Shown here in pieces: positions 43,801 through 52,466 of a DNA stretch of 54,813 bases (position 1 is the first letter of the stretch; each line of letters starts with the position of its first letter). The notes under the pieces are model-generated. The model did not search any database and had not been told where the DNA came from. It worked only from the letters and a program-made list of their open reading frames with translations. The DNA lies in NCBI GenBank assembly GCA_910585075.1, contig CAJUED010000019.1, forward strand, positions 7,456 through 62,268, in the 5' to 3' direction. The position numbers and the translations under genes are program-made. This stretch comes from an uncultured Lachnospiraceae bacterium (lineage in GTDB: Bacteria; Bacillota; Clostridia; Lachnospirales; Lachnospiraceae).

Positions 43801-43847
43801 AAAATGACGCCCCTTTCTTTTGTACAGCTATAGTTTACACGCACGCT

Positions 43848-43891
43848 GCATCAAATCAGCATCATTTTTGCATCAAAGTTGCATCATTTTT
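43848..43891 (-). promoter_or_regulatory. four 11-bp phased direct repeats before the envelope unit
   Basis: GCATCA begins at 43848, 43859, 43870 and 43881, exactly one helical turn apart each time (TGATGC on the mRNA-sense strand). A TAAACT/TATAGC box lies 20-25 bp downstream toward the gene, so the array is at the usual position of an activator site for an OmpR/LytR-type response regulator. Confidence 0.7.
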
Positions 43892-43936
43892 ATAGCAGGC
43901 GGGCCATGCCTTTTATAAGTTGTGGTTTTAAAACCG

Positions 43937-45217
43937 TCACTTATTTTCCTTCTTCTTCAATAATGCAAAGCATATGATAAAAAACAGAATTCCATACACG
44001 GTTGTAATAGGCGTCGCCAGACCTATCAGCGTAAGGGAGGCTGACGGCAGTCTTGAGAAGTAAATGGACAGCGGTATTCTGATACAGAAGGCCGAGGAGA
44101 TTCCCTGAATCATTACAGGAATGCTTTTTCCCCTTCCATTAAAATAACCGATGCTGCTAAAAAGCACACAGGTCAAAATACAATCCGCTGACAATCCCCG
44201 CAGATAATCTGCGCTTTGGACGATAACCTCAGGGTCTGACGTAAATGCCGCTGACAAGATACCTCCTCCGAAAAAGCCCGTAAGGAAAAGCAATGTTCCA
44301 ACCCCCATACCTGTTCCCATGGCTGTGAGCAGTCCCCTGAAGGCCCGCTCCTTCTTCCCGGCCCCAATATTCTGAGCTACCCCGTACCCGGCCGACTCCA
44401 TAAGCCCCATATGATTTACAATAGAATTGACTACCAGAAAAGAAATCTGAACCATTGTCTCCTGCAGAGCTATGGGCACGCCTACGTTTAAAATCCTTTT
44501 CAGCTCATCCCCATATATTTTGCATTGGGAAAAGGAAAAAGAAATTGGCAGCTTCTGTCTCCTTAAAACCGCCAGCGATATGACTACCGATACCAGCTGG
44601 GCAAAAATAGTTGCCAGGGCAGCTCCCGCCACATCCAATTTAAACGCCCCTACCAGGAGCAAATCACCTACAATATTCACCACACAGGCAATTCCCACAA
44701 AAAGAAAAGGCAGATTTGCATTTCCGATTCCACGCAGAATACTGCTGATTACGTTGTATGCAATAATCACCAGCACGCCCGCCGAACAGATGCGGATATA
44801 AAGGATTGCCTTATCCACGGATTCCGCTGGTACCTGCAGCATAGATACAATATTTCCTGCCAGCAGCTCCAACAAAACCGTTATGACAACCCCGATTATC
44901 GCAAAAAGCAGAATCGTGGTTCCTACGGCATCTCCCGCCTTTTCCGGCTTCCGCTCTCCAATATGCTGACCGATTACCACCGTAGAGCCCATGGCAAGGC
45001 TGGTTATCACAAATGTCACCATCTGCATGAACGAGCTGCCTGTTCCAACCGCCGAAATACTTGTGGCGTCCCCGAACTGCCCTACCACCAGCAAATCTAC
45101 CGCACCATAAGCCGCCTGTAAAATAAGGGCTCCCAGCACCGGAACGGCGAATCGGATAAGCGACTTAAAAATCGAGCCCTCCACAAATGAAATTTCCTTT
45201 TTCGCTTCTTTTTCCAT
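43937..45217 (-). CDS. MATE-family efflux protein
   Basis: 426 residues, 12 membrane segments. PVLGALILQAAYGAVDLLVVGQFGDATSISAVGTGSSFMQ is the classic first-helix region, and GVPIALQETMVQISFLVVNSIVNHMG begins the second half. Distinct from the MATE protein at 2563. ATG 45217 with GGGAGGAG; a longer open frame starts at 45235. Na+ or H+ coupled export. Confidence 0.92.
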   Translation of the reverse strand: MEKEAKKEISFVEGSIFKSLIRFAVPVLGALILQAAYGAVDLLVVGQFGDATSISAVGTGSSFMQMVTFVITSLAMGSTVVIGQHIGERKPEKAGDAVGTTILLFAIIGVVITVLLELLAGNIVSMLQVPAESVDKAILYIRICSAGVLVIIAYNVISSILRGIGNANLPFLFVGIACVVNIVGDLLLVGAFKLDVAGAALATIFAQLVSVVISLAVLRRQKLPISFSFSQCKIYGDELKRILNVGVPIALQETMVQISFLVVNSIVNHMGLMESAGYGVAQNIGAGKKERAFRGLLTAMGTGMGVGTLLFLTGFFGGGILSAAFTSDPEVIVQSADYLRGLSADCILTCVLFSSIGYFNGRGKSIPVMIQGISSAFCIRIPLSIYFSRLPSASLTLIGLATPITTVYGILFFIICFALLKKKENK

Positions 45218-45332
45218 ATTCACTCCTCCCATCAAACACTACCATTTTCTGACTTATTCGAGCTGGAAAGGGGATTCCCCTGCCCGCCGCGCAGAGTGCC
45301 TGTCAGCTCTACTGACAATCTTCCTTCGGCAT

Positions 45333-45373
45333 AAAAAGGGTGTAATAGTCGAACATCCCAGACCATTACACCC
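45333..45373 (-). terminator. terminator of the exported Asn/Ala-rich protein gene
   Basis: GGGTGTAATAGTC (45338-45350) and GACCATTACACCC (45361-45373), followed on the minus strand by TTTTTATG. Confidence 0.85.
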
Positions 45374-45460
45374 CTCCTGCAGCTTGTAAAGCCGCCTTCA
45401 TTCCGTATTACTTTTTTACATTTTAATCCATTTTGGAGCATTTTGCAACCAGATATATAA

Positions 45461-46561
45461 CTAAGATCTGGAAGTCAGTTCCCCGTCTACGTATGTATCC
45501 GTACGCTGCAACACACTCTCCTGCTTGTCATCATCCCATTTATATACATTTTCCGTATAGGAGTTTGTGCTGCTGTCATAATCGGTGACATCCGAATACT
45601 CGTACAGCTTATTGTTTTCATCATAATATTCCACACGCCATAATGTCTCTCCATCATCCTTATAAACAGAGGTTGTATGGTCCGGCGTGCTCACGTTGAT
45701 GTTTGAATTGGATGCCGTATTGCTGCTTTGTGCATTACCGGCACTTGCAGCCCCGCCGCCCGCATTATTATCGACGTTTGCCGTCGTGTTATTTGCCGAG
45801 CTTACAACATTGTTATTGGCGGTGTTCGCGGCACTGCTGTTATTTACGGCGCCTGCCGCCTGATTAGACGCATTTCCATTTGCCGCTGCATTACCGCTAT
45901 TATCAACGTTTACTGTGCCTGCCGCATTATTTACTGCGTTATTTGCCGCAACCGCATTATTCGCCGTATTGTTTGCCGCAACTGCATTGCCTGCGTTTAC
46001 TGCGCCCGCCTGTCCCGCGCCATTTAAGGTATTTCCCTCAATGCCATTTACATTGACTCCATTTACAGCAGCGCCGTCATTTACAGTACTTTCCGGCGCC
46101 GGGCTGACTGCTCTTGGTGCGCTTACCACTGCCCCTGCCTTCTGGGCTGCCGCAATGTCCTCGTAGCCGTTAGCGGTTCCAAATGTACGGTTTTCCGTAA
46201 CACCTACCGTCACATAATGGTTTGCAATTGCAAGAATGTTATCGCCATAGGCTTCCCTGATATCACCATATGCCGCCGCATAGGTAATCGGGTCAAAAAG
46301 AACGCCTTCCATCCTGCCTTCGTACACACCAAACGTTAAATAATGCTCCAAATAAGCATCTCTGTCATCTCCAAAAGCTGCTCCCAAGTCACTGTAAGCC
46401 GCCTTATATGCTTCAACATCAATAATAAGGCTCTCCTTACCGCTTGCTTTCAGGGCATTCATATAATCCTTTGCTGTCATTTCCGCTGCAGATACGCTCA
46501 TTACCGAACCTACAAATGCCGCCGCTACTGTTCCTGCCACAATTGCTTTCTTAAACTTCAT
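45461..46561 (-). CDS. exported protein with two FD-Y modules and an Asn/Ala-rich low-complexity region
   Basis: 366 residues. Signal peptide MKFKKAIVAGTVAAAFVG...VSA; two modules (IDVEAYKAAYSDLGAAFG...HYLTFGVYEGRM and FDPITYAAAYGDIREAYG...HYVTVGVTENR) homologous to the one in the transglutaminase at 24888; then about 130 residues of Asn, Ala, Gly and Ser, built from short repeats such as NAVAANNA; C-terminal beta-like domain (YKDDGETLWRVEYYDENNKLYEYSD). The modules look like cell-surface attachment or exchange units. ATG 46561 with AAAGGATGAAGG. Confidence 0.78.
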   Translation of the reverse strand: MKFKKAIVAGTVAAAFVGSVMSVSAAEMTAKDYMNALKASGKESLIIDVEAYKAAYSDLGAAFGDDRDAYLEHYLTFGVYEGRMEGVLFDPITYAAAYGDIREAYGDNILAIANHYVTVGVTENRTFGTANGYEDIAAAQKAGAVVSAPRAVSPAPESTVNDGAAVNGVNVNGIEGNTLNGAGQAGAVNAGNAVAANNTANNAVAANNAVNNAAGTVNVDNSGNAAANGNASNQAAGAVNNSSAANTANNNVVSSANNTTANVDNNAGGGAASAGNAQSSNTASNSNINVSTPDHTTSVYKDDGETLWRVEYYDENNKLYEYSDVTDYDSSTNSYTENVYKWDDDKQESVLQRTDTYVDGELTSRS

Positions 46562-46608
46562 ACCTTCATCCTTTCGCATAATTATTTTGAAAACATATGG
46601 TTGCTCTC

Positions 46609-46637
46609 ATTATATGGGGCAGGATTTTCTTTGTCAA
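46609..46637 (-). promoter_or_regulatory. consensus promoter of the exported protein gene
   Basis: Minus-strand TTGACA (plus 46632-46637), 17-bp spacer, TATAAT (plus 46609-46614). Fully consensus, so strong constitutive expression is expected. Confidence 0.88.
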
Positions 46638-47022
46638 TCAAATTGCCCTGAATAATGATAAATTAAAGAGCTTTTCCATCACTTTCCATACCCAGACCAG
46701 CCATCTGCGCTTCGTGTGGCAAATCGCTCTTGACTAATATAAAATAGTATGTTACTCTATATTTAACGTTACACATTATGTATCGTTTTGTTTAAAAAAA
46801 CATACTCTGCCCGGCTCTATGCAACTGCATACCCATAGTCAAATACCCCGTAACAGACTGACGGAGCCTCAAACCTGTTACGCAGCAGAACGCAACATAT
46901 CTTTGATGTGTGGGTATTGCACCCTCGGGCCCTTGCAAAAACCATATATGCCAGCTTTTGCAAGCCTGAAAAGATAATTTTAATATCGTTGACTATAATG
47001 ATTTAAGAAAGGAAAACAGCTC
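46638..47022. other. divergent intergenic region with palindromes
   Basis: No gene. It holds an inverted repeat CGTAACAG/CTGTTACG near 46848-46878, TGCATACCCA/TGGGTATTGCA near 46828-46921, and CTTTTGCAAGCCTGAAAAG at about 46955, which also occurs at 14353. TATAAT at 46994-46999 precedes the ArsR-type gene, but no convincing -35. Confidence 0.5.
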
Positions 47023-47592
47023 ATGGATACATACCTGGAAATTAATATAACCACCAGAAAAGAATTGGAAATTTACATGAACGCCCAAAGACAGCGTTTG
47101 TTAAAGACAATGGAGGTTTGCAATACGCCCATGACACCGAAGCAGCTCTCGGACCGATTGGAAATCTCTCCCTCCTCCGTAACCTATCATTTGAAGAAGC
47201 TAGAGTCGCTGGGGCTGGTGGCCCTTGACCACACGGAAATCATACATGGAATCCAGGCCAAATTCTATAAAAAAATTCCGGCCATTGTCAATTTGAAAGC
47301 GGACATGAAGGACGATTTATACGCAGAAAAAATGGTGCTTGCCGAGTATTCCATAAACGATACCTGGTCGGAATTCAAAAAGTACGTTTCAAACCTCCCG
47401 GCCTGCCCGGATGAAGAAGGCAGCTGTCAGACCCCAGGCGATTTTATGAATGGAATCGTTTATCTATCTGATGAGGAAGCAAAACAACTCAAAGACCTGA
47501 TTACACAGTTCCACAAAAACCATACCGCGCCTGCTGAAAATACCACTCCCTGGGAAATGGCTTTGGTTGCATTTCCCAGAAATAATTCCTGA
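47023..47592 (+). CDS. ArsR-type winged-helix transcriptional regulator
   Basis: 189 residues. Winged helix at residues 20-85: MNAQRQRLLKTMEVCNTPMTPKQLSDRLEISPSSVTYHLKKLESLGLVALDHTE (as QRLLKTME, PKQLSDRLEIS, SSVTYHLKKLESLGLV), the ArsR/DUF2087 type. The C-terminal part is a helical ligand/dimer region (YLSDEEAKQLKDLI). It stands directly before an MFS exporter with 19 bp between the genes and likely controls it. Confidence 0.85.
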   Translation: MDTYLEINITTRKELEIYMNAQRQRLLKTMEVCNTPMTPKQLSDRLEISPSSVTYHLKKLESLGLVALDHTEIIHGIQAKFYKKIPAIVNLKADMKDDLYAEKMVLAEYSINDTWSEFKKYVSNLPACPDEEGSCQTPGDFMNGIVYLSDEEAKQLKDLITQFHKNHTAPAENTTPWEMALVAFPRNNS

Positions 47593-47611
47593 ACGGAGGC
47601 TTAAGAACTAT

Positions 47612-48913
47612 ATGCCAGTTTCACATAAAATACTGTTAACGATAAACGCATTTTCAATAGGAGTTTTGGTACCCGTCATGACGCTCATGTTTTGCCGCCA
47701 CGGCGCGTCCCTGGAAACCTTATGGGTGATCATGGGCACATTTTCCATAACCGTAATTGTTCTGGAAATTCCAAGCGGTATCACCGCTGATTTGATAGGC
47801 CGGAAAAAGGTTTTTATCCTGTCGCACATCTTATTGTTGATAAGCTTTCTTCTCATCCTTATCAGCAACAGCCTTCCGCTGCTTGCATGCGCCGCTGTGT
47901 TTTTAGGCACAGGAAGGGCCTTTTCCTCCGGTTCCATAGAGGCCTTTGAGGTTGAACGGTTTATTGAAAAGAATGGCTCTGATAATCTCAGCACGATCAA
48001 CAACATCCTCACCATCATCGAATCCGCAGGAACATCTTTGGGCGCTCTTGCGGGTGGATATCTGGGATATGCAGATCACACTTACCGGGCCACATTGCTT
48101 TTGCTGATTTTATTGGAGGCAGTTTTCATCTGCCTTACCACATTTGTCGTTCATGAAATCCATACAAAGATAAATCCTGCGCTTGAACATTCGAACCTCC
48201 TGCCATCCGGCGCACACCAACTTGGCACCAAACCCCGTAGTGCTCAGGGAAACAATCTGCTAATTAAAATTTACAATGCTCTGCGTACACGCTTATGGAG
48301 CCCAAATGCCCTCACGTCAGTGGCGACAGAAATGAAAAATTCTCCCTGTGTGCTCATGATTATGTTTATGACCCTTGCTCTGGGTATATCCTTATCCACA
48401 GTTGAAGCCTACTGGCAGCCCACGTTGACCCAATATCTCCCCTCAAAAACAAACTGGATTTTAGGTCTTGTCAGCTGCCTGGCCTATCTGGGGGTCGGCC
48501 TTGGAAGCGCAATCGCCAAATACTGCTTCCGTCTTTTAAAAGGTGAAGCAAAAAATATCCGGAAATTTTATTATCTGTCCAGAATCCTGATGCCAGTCAG
48601 CCTGATGCCGATTTTTATTTGCAGGGACTGGAAAATATTCATCCTCATTTATACGGCCATCTATATCATTTTAGGAATGGGAAATTTGATTGAAAATACG
48701 CTTTTACATTCCTCCATTCAAAATACCCACCGTGCCTCCATCCTTTCATGCATTTCTCTTTTTATGAAAGCCGGTGCAATCGTTACATCCCTTTTAGGAA
48801 TTTTGCTTTTGAAGGGAATGAAAGCTGATATGATGTGGGTTCTTCCGCCCTTTATTGCTTTGGTTTTTGTTACAATTATTATCGTCAGAATGAAAAAACA
48901 AGCGGAAGTCTGA
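47612..48913 (+). CDS. MFS-family transporter
   Basis: 433 residues, 12 membrane segments. Major-facilitator motif A is visible after TM2 (GITADLIGRKKVFILSHIL), and a central cytoplasmic loop near residue 200. Efflux of an unidentified drug or metabolite. ATG 47612, with ACGGAGG at 47593-47599; an open frame upstream overlaps the regulator gene. Confidence 0.85.
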   Translation: MPVSHKILLTINAFSIGVLVPVMTLMFCRHGASLETLWVIMGTFSITVIVLEIPSGITADLIGRKKVFILSHILLLISFLLILISNSLPLLACAAVFLGTGRAFSSGSIEAFEVERFIEKNGSDNLSTINNILTIIESAGTSLGALAGGYLGYADHTYRATLLLLILLEAVFICLTTFVVHEIHTKINPALEHSNLLPSGAHQLGTKPRSAQGNNLLIKIYNALRTRLWSPNALTSVATEMKNSPCVLMIMFMTLALGISLSTVEAYWQPTLTQYLPSKTNWILGLVSCLAYLGVGLGSAIAKYCFRLLKGEAKNIRKFYYLSRILMPVSLMPIFICRDWKIFILIYTAIYIILGMGNLIENTLLHSSIQNTHRASILSCISLFMKAGAIVTSLLGILLLKGMKADMMWVLPPFIALVFVTIIIVRMKKQAEV

Positions 48914-48973
48914 CCTTTAACGTGCTAACATTTTACAAAAGTACTGTCTACCAAATTATAGATATACAAAAAT

Positions 48974-49033
48974 ACGGAAACGCCGTATCAACGTTTCCGC
49001 ACCTTTTCAAAGAGTGCAAGACGGAACTCAAAC
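48974..49033. mobile_element. decayed copy of the tRNA-Gly 3' end and terminator (att remnant)
   Basis: GGAAACGCCGTAT...TTTCCGCACCTTTTCAAAGAGTGC and AAGACGGAACTCAAAC match 50557-50620, the terminator and 3' end of tRNA-Gly, at about 75% by eye. The differences in the tRNA part are C-to-T or G-to-A transitions. A duplicated tRNA 3' end with the original terminator is what site-specific integration into the tRNA would leave at the far end. The hairpin may also end the MFS transcript. Confidence 0.55.
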
Positions 49034-49043
49034 TATATCGCTG

Positions 49044-49378
49044 TCCTGAAACTCGCATAAAATCAAGGAAAGGAGAGGCACGTTGCACACTGCGATTCAA
49101 CTTTGATTCAAAATGCGATTCAAGTGACTAAATCAGGACTATCTTTTTAAATATTTATATAAAACCAACACTGCTGAGTATTTATTTACTGTCCGGTAGT
49201 CTTTTGAATGAATATTTTTAAGGCAATCCATGCTAACCTATACCCTTACTATAACACCAGCATCTTCATTAGATTCTCTGCTGACATAAAATCATAAGCT
49301 TCTACTAATAGCTTTCTAAAAGTATCATATATCAAAATTATTTTGTCCAACTTCTTTGTAGTTTGGACGATTACCGTT
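49044..49378. other. non-coding stretch of the tRNA-Gly island
   Basis: About 330 bp without an open frame. It contains GATTCAACTTTGATTCAAAATGCGATTCAA, whose GATTCAAAATG part recurs at 50520 next to the integrase remnant; otherwise I see nothing. Confidence 0.5.
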
Positions 49379-49804
49379 TTAGATTCTATCATTCTGCAAT
49401 ATCTTTACAAATTCATCAGGTTCAATTACCTTTATCCTTGATTTTTTATAATCATCCGGATTCCTTGTCACAATATAATCTGCTACTGCTTCTACGGCAC
49501 ACTCCTCCTGTAGACAGTCCTCAAAATCAGAAAACCCTTCATTGTCAACTGCCGATATAATCTTTTCTGCGTTAAGGTCCGAAATACGAAAGATATCACA
49601 TAGATTCTTTATCAGTCCTCGCCTCTCTTTTGGGGTATATCTTTTTCTCAAAATATAAAACAGGTTTGGAATACTGTGCGCTGCTAAATAACCAATAACA
49701 TCTCTTTTAGCACATTTTGTTATGATTACCCGCGCTGCATCTGTATACGGTTCCCTTTCCAGAAAAAGATCCAGGATAATATTTGTATCAACTAAGATAG
49801 TCAT
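49379..49804 (-). CDS. PIN-domain toxin (VapC-like)
   Basis: 141 residues from ATG 49802-49804. LVDTNIILDLFLERE carries the first acidic residue and N of the PIN active site; SAVDNEGFSDFEDCLQEECAVEAVADYIVTRN is the central acidic part with the catalytic DFED and D. Predicted single-strand RNase toxin. It overlaps the antitoxin gene by 17 bp. The ribosome site is weak (GAGGGC), consistent with translational coupling. Confidence 0.85.
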   Translation of the reverse strand: MTILVDTNIILDLFLEREPYTDAARVIITKCAKRDVIGYLAAHSIPNLFYILRKRYTPKERRGLIKNLCDIFRISDLNAEKIISAVDNEGFSDFEDCLQEECAVEAVADYIVTRNPDDYKKSRIKVIEPDEFVKILQNDRI

Positions 49805-50030
49805 ATTTCTCTGCCCTCGCTTCCTCCAGTTCCTTCCGGGGATCAAAATCTTCCGGCAGTCTCTTTTCCATGTTTAGGATAGCAGCAAGCGCTTCCCCGG
49901 CTCTTTGCTTATCTTTTTCTTTATCTATAGTCATTGCCTCCAGGCTCTGCAAGATATTGACCACATACAGCATATTATCTTCCGGCATACGACGAATCAT
50001 TTCAACCGCTTTTTCCTTTATCAGCGTCAT
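49788..50030 (-). CDS. antitoxin of the PIN-domain toxin
   Basis: 80 residues; starts IKEKAVEMIRRMPEDNMLYVVNILQSLEAM, the typical N-terminal helix pair of this Firmicute antitoxin group, then an acidic, Arg-containing tail (KELEEARAEKYDYLS) that would bind the toxin. ATG 50028-50030, AAAGGA-type site upstream. Precedes and overlaps the toxin gene. Confidence 0.8.
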   Translation of the reverse strand: MTLIKEKAVEMIRRMPEDNMLYVVNILQSLEAMTIDKEKDKQRAGEALAAILNMEKRLPEDFDPRKELEEARAEKYDYLS

Positions 50031-50110
50031 ATAATGTATCCTTTCTATTTACAAAATTTTATACCCATTTATTTTTACAATACCATTGCCAATTCTTTTT
50101 TGCAATTATT

Positions 50111-50251
50111 GTAACTATTCAGCCTTTGGCTTCATAGTTACGAAATCCGGCCATTTAAAGTTTGCCTTCGGCAAAGGGGCCGGATTTTTCCGACCGATAC
50201 GCTTTCTTACGGACTTTGCAACAAGTGCAAAGTCCTGGGCTGAACTGTTAC
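50111..50251. repeat. MITE-like repeat copy, 141 bp
   Basis: GTAACTATTCAG and CTGAACTGTTAC ends. Contains ATCCGGCC/GGCCGGAT, TTTGCCttcGGCAAA and GACTTTGCA/TGCAAAGTC hairpins. The left 45 bp are an inverted copy of the right end of the 22328 copy. It adjoins the integrase remnant. Confidence 0.8.
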
Positions 50252-50268
50252 CAATTATTCACTTTATA

Positions 50269-50520
50269 TTTATATTAGTCGCCCTAAAGCCAGAAGATAT
50301 TACTGGCAACCAGTTACATGTCGTCAGGAAGGAAATGCGCAATCAAGAACCCAATATGACCTATGTTGTCGACCATACTAAGACCAACTGCGACAGTTTT
50401 GTTGTTTTAGTACCCCAGGCGAAGAAATTGTTGGAAAAGCTGGATATGAAAGGCACTTATTTATTCGAACGGAATGGAGAACGGATAACAGCCCGGCAGA
50501 CAACTTATGACAAGGTGTGA
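50269..50520 (+). pseudogene. tyrosine recombinase (integrase) remnant
   Basis: About 80 codons with no start: LVALKPEDITGNQLHVVRKE, NMTYVVDHTKTNCDSFVVLVPQAKKLLEKL, GTYLFERNGERITARQTTYDKV and a stop. This matches the core-binding/catalytic-domain segment of phage and conjugative-element integrases (GNxxHVxR, TKT...). The N-terminal part and the HxxR...Y active-site end are missing. It stops 80 bp from tRNA-Gly, as expected of a tRNA-integrating element. Confidence 0.8.
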
Positions 50521-50549
50521 TTCAAAATGATTCAAAAATCATATAATAT

Positions 50550-50587
50550 GAAAATAGTGGAAATGCCGTATTTATCAGCATTTCCAC
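50550..50587 (-). terminator. terminator of tRNA-Gly
   Basis: GTGGAAATGC (50557-50566) / GCATTTCCAC (50578-50587); minus-strand tail TATTTTC. Closely similar to the hairpin at 48976. Confidence 0.85.
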
Positions 50588-50599
50588 ACTTTTCTAAAG

Positions 50600-50672
50600 A
50601 GCGCGAGACGGGACTCGAACCCGCGGCCTCGACCTTGGCAAGGTCGCGCTCCACCAACTGAGCCACTCGCGC
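50600..50672 (-). tRNA. tRNA-Gly (anticodon GCC)
   Basis: 73 nt: acceptor GCGCGAG/CTCGCGC with discriminator T; anticodon stem CGACC/GGTCG around TTGCCAA, anticodon GCC; T-arm GGGTTCGAGTCCC. CCA not encoded. Confidence 0.97.
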
Positions 50673-50704
50673 ATTTATTTATCCGTTCGCACCGGACAAA
50701 TAAT

Positions 50705-50733
50705 ACTATACATTATGTTTCTTAATTTGTCAA
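50705..50733 (-). promoter_or_regulatory. promoter of tRNA-Gly
   Basis: Minus-strand TTGACA (plus 50728-50733), 17-bp spacer, TATAGT (plus 50705-50710). Confidence 0.85.
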
Positions 50734-50829
50734 CTAAAATTTAAAAAATTTTTTACATTTTTTGCAAATCGTTTTTTTGATATTTCTATTACAATTTATC
50801 AATTATTTTTCCAAAATATTCCCCGTAGC

Positions 50830-50873
50830 AAAAAGCAATCCTTCGGCCCATTTTTCAGCGCCTTAGAATTGCT
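50830..50873 (-). terminator. terminator of the GH3 gene
   Basis: AGCAATTC/GGATTGCT stem on the minus strand followed by TTTTTGC. Confidence 0.6.
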
Positions 50874-50880
50874 CTGTTTT

Positions 50881-52200
50881 CTACTGCTCAACTCTGTCCC
50901 TGTATTTCACCCGGAAAATTCTCCTTAAAGACTCGTTAATCCGCTCCTCTGACAAAGTTCCATTATTTACTGCATCCAGTACTCCCTGATAGGCCGTCTC
51001 ATAATCCTCCGGCATCAAAATCATGTCCGCTCCGGCCTGCAGCGCCATCACTGCCGCCTGATCCGGCGTAAAGTAATCCGTGATAGCAGTCATATTCATG
51101 GCATCTGTGATGACAATCCCCTCATAGCCCAGCTGTCCCCGCAGCAGTTCTGTTATCATCTTCTCCGAAAGGGAAGCAGGCGTTTTATCGCCTGTAACCT
51201 GTTCCGCAGAAAGATGGCTTACCATCACAAAATCTGCTCCGGCACCTATACCTGCCTGATACACAGGAAAATCCACCTGATTAAAATCCTCTAATGTCTT
51301 ATCGGTACTGGCCATTCCATCATGGGTATCCTGACTGGTATCCCCCAACCCCGGAAAGTGCTTCATGCAGGCGCTTACATTCTGGCTCTGAAGTCCTTCC
51401 ACCACAGAGGACACCATGGAGGCCACAGCAGCCGTATCTGTTCCAAAAGAACGATTCCCAATAGTTGTATTTCCCTCTGTAATTACATCCGCCACAGGTG
51501 CAAAATCCACATTAAAACCATACTCCGCAAGATATCCTCCAATCGCTGCCCCGGCATCCCGGGCTGCCGCCGTATCGCCGCTATTTCCGATATCCGCCAT
51601 ATTTCCCACATTATCCGCCAAACCCTTTTCAGCAACGCGGCTCACCGTGCCGCCCTCCTCATCAACTCCAAGGAATATAGGATAAGTGCTCCAGTTTTTG
51701 GTGTTTGACAACATTTCCTTCAACTGGTCCGCACTCTGAATATTCTTGGAAAAATAAATAAGCCCGCCTACAGGCCGCTCCTCTAACTTTCCTCTGGTGG
51801 TATCTCCCGCTTTCAAAACGGTATCCATATCCGTCAGGGCCTCAGGCGTAATCATAAAAAGCCCCGCTATCTTATGCTCAAGTGGCATTGCCGCAATGCA
51901 GTTTTCAACTGTTTCACTTAAATAATCCGTATCAGACTCGGGCTCCGCATATTCCTCGGGTGCCTCCACCATAGGCTGAGTCTCCTCCTGTGACAAATCC
52001 TCTATTTGTTCTTCTTCCTTAGCCTGCTTCTTATCCTGAATCACCGCAATCAATTTCTTTATCCCCAAAAAACCTCCTGTGATCAATCCAATCAGAAAAA
52101 TCCCGAGAACCACATAAGAAATAATCTGATTCCTGACCCTTCTTTTATGCCTGAATATTTTTCTTTCCATTTCATCATCTAACATTTCGTTCCTCGCCAT
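50881..52200 (-). CDS. beta-N-acetylhexosaminidase (GH3, NagZ-like), membrane anchored
   Basis: 439 residues. One transmembrane segment at residues 26-48, an acidic linker, then the GH3 barrel: GLIYFSKNIQSADQLKEML, LGVDEEGGTVSRVAEKG, NVDFAPVADVI, and the hallmark MKHFPGLGDTSQDTHDG near residue 278 with the His/Asp dyad, then VITDAMNMTAIT (nucleophile Asp). It releases GlcNAc from peptidoglycan fragments or host glycans outside the cell. ATG 52198-52200 with AGGGGGT. Confidence 0.9.
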   Translation of the reverse strand: MARNEMLDDEMERKIFRHKRRVRNQIISYVVLGIFLIGLITGGFLGIKKLIAVIQDKKQAKEEEQIEDLSQEETQPMVEAPEEYAEPESDTDYLSETVENCIAAMPLEHKIAGLFMITPEALTDMDTVLKAGDTTRGKLEERPVGGLIYFSKNIQSADQLKEMLSNTKNWSTYPIFLGVDEEGGTVSRVAEKGLADNVGNMADIGNSGDTAAARDAGAAIGGYLAEYGFNVDFAPVADVITEGNTTIGNRSFGTDTAAVASMVSSVVEGLQSQNVSACMKHFPGLGDTSQDTHDGMASTDKTLEDFNQVDFPVYQAGIGAGADFVMVSHLSAEQVTGDKTPASLSEKMITELLRGQLGYEGIVITDAMNMTAITDYFTPDQAAVMALQAGADMILMPEDYETAYQGVLDAVNNGTLSEERINESLRRIFRVKYRDRVEQ

Positions 52201-52466
52201 TTTTACCCCCTGCATTTACCGCAAGCCAATACTTCCATAAATCATATTCCACTGCTACGGTCATCAAGGCCATGTAAGTATGACTTTGACTCTCTGACCG
52301 CAATATAAATTTTCATCAAAAAAACATCTCACATGCTCAAACAGGTCGTCCTCTGTGCTGTTCGTTCCGCTTCCCCCTGACTGTTCACGCTTTAATTATA
52401 ATAACCCATTTATCCTTTAATTTCCACCATAACTTATATTATTTTACTTAATCTATAAGTACATTC

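Noticed and set aside
45232..45441. 69-codon minus-strand open frame between the exported protein and the MATE gene
   Set aside because: It reads through the terminator hairpin at 45333-45373 and has no ribosome site.
47608..48018. 136-codon minus-strand open frame inside the MFS gene
   Set aside because: It is a shadow of the MFS coding frame, with no ribosome site and no recognisable domain.
50086..50268. N-terminal half of the open frame ending in the integrase remnant
   Set aside because: This part is the translated MITE-like repeat; integrase similarity begins only after its right end at 50251.
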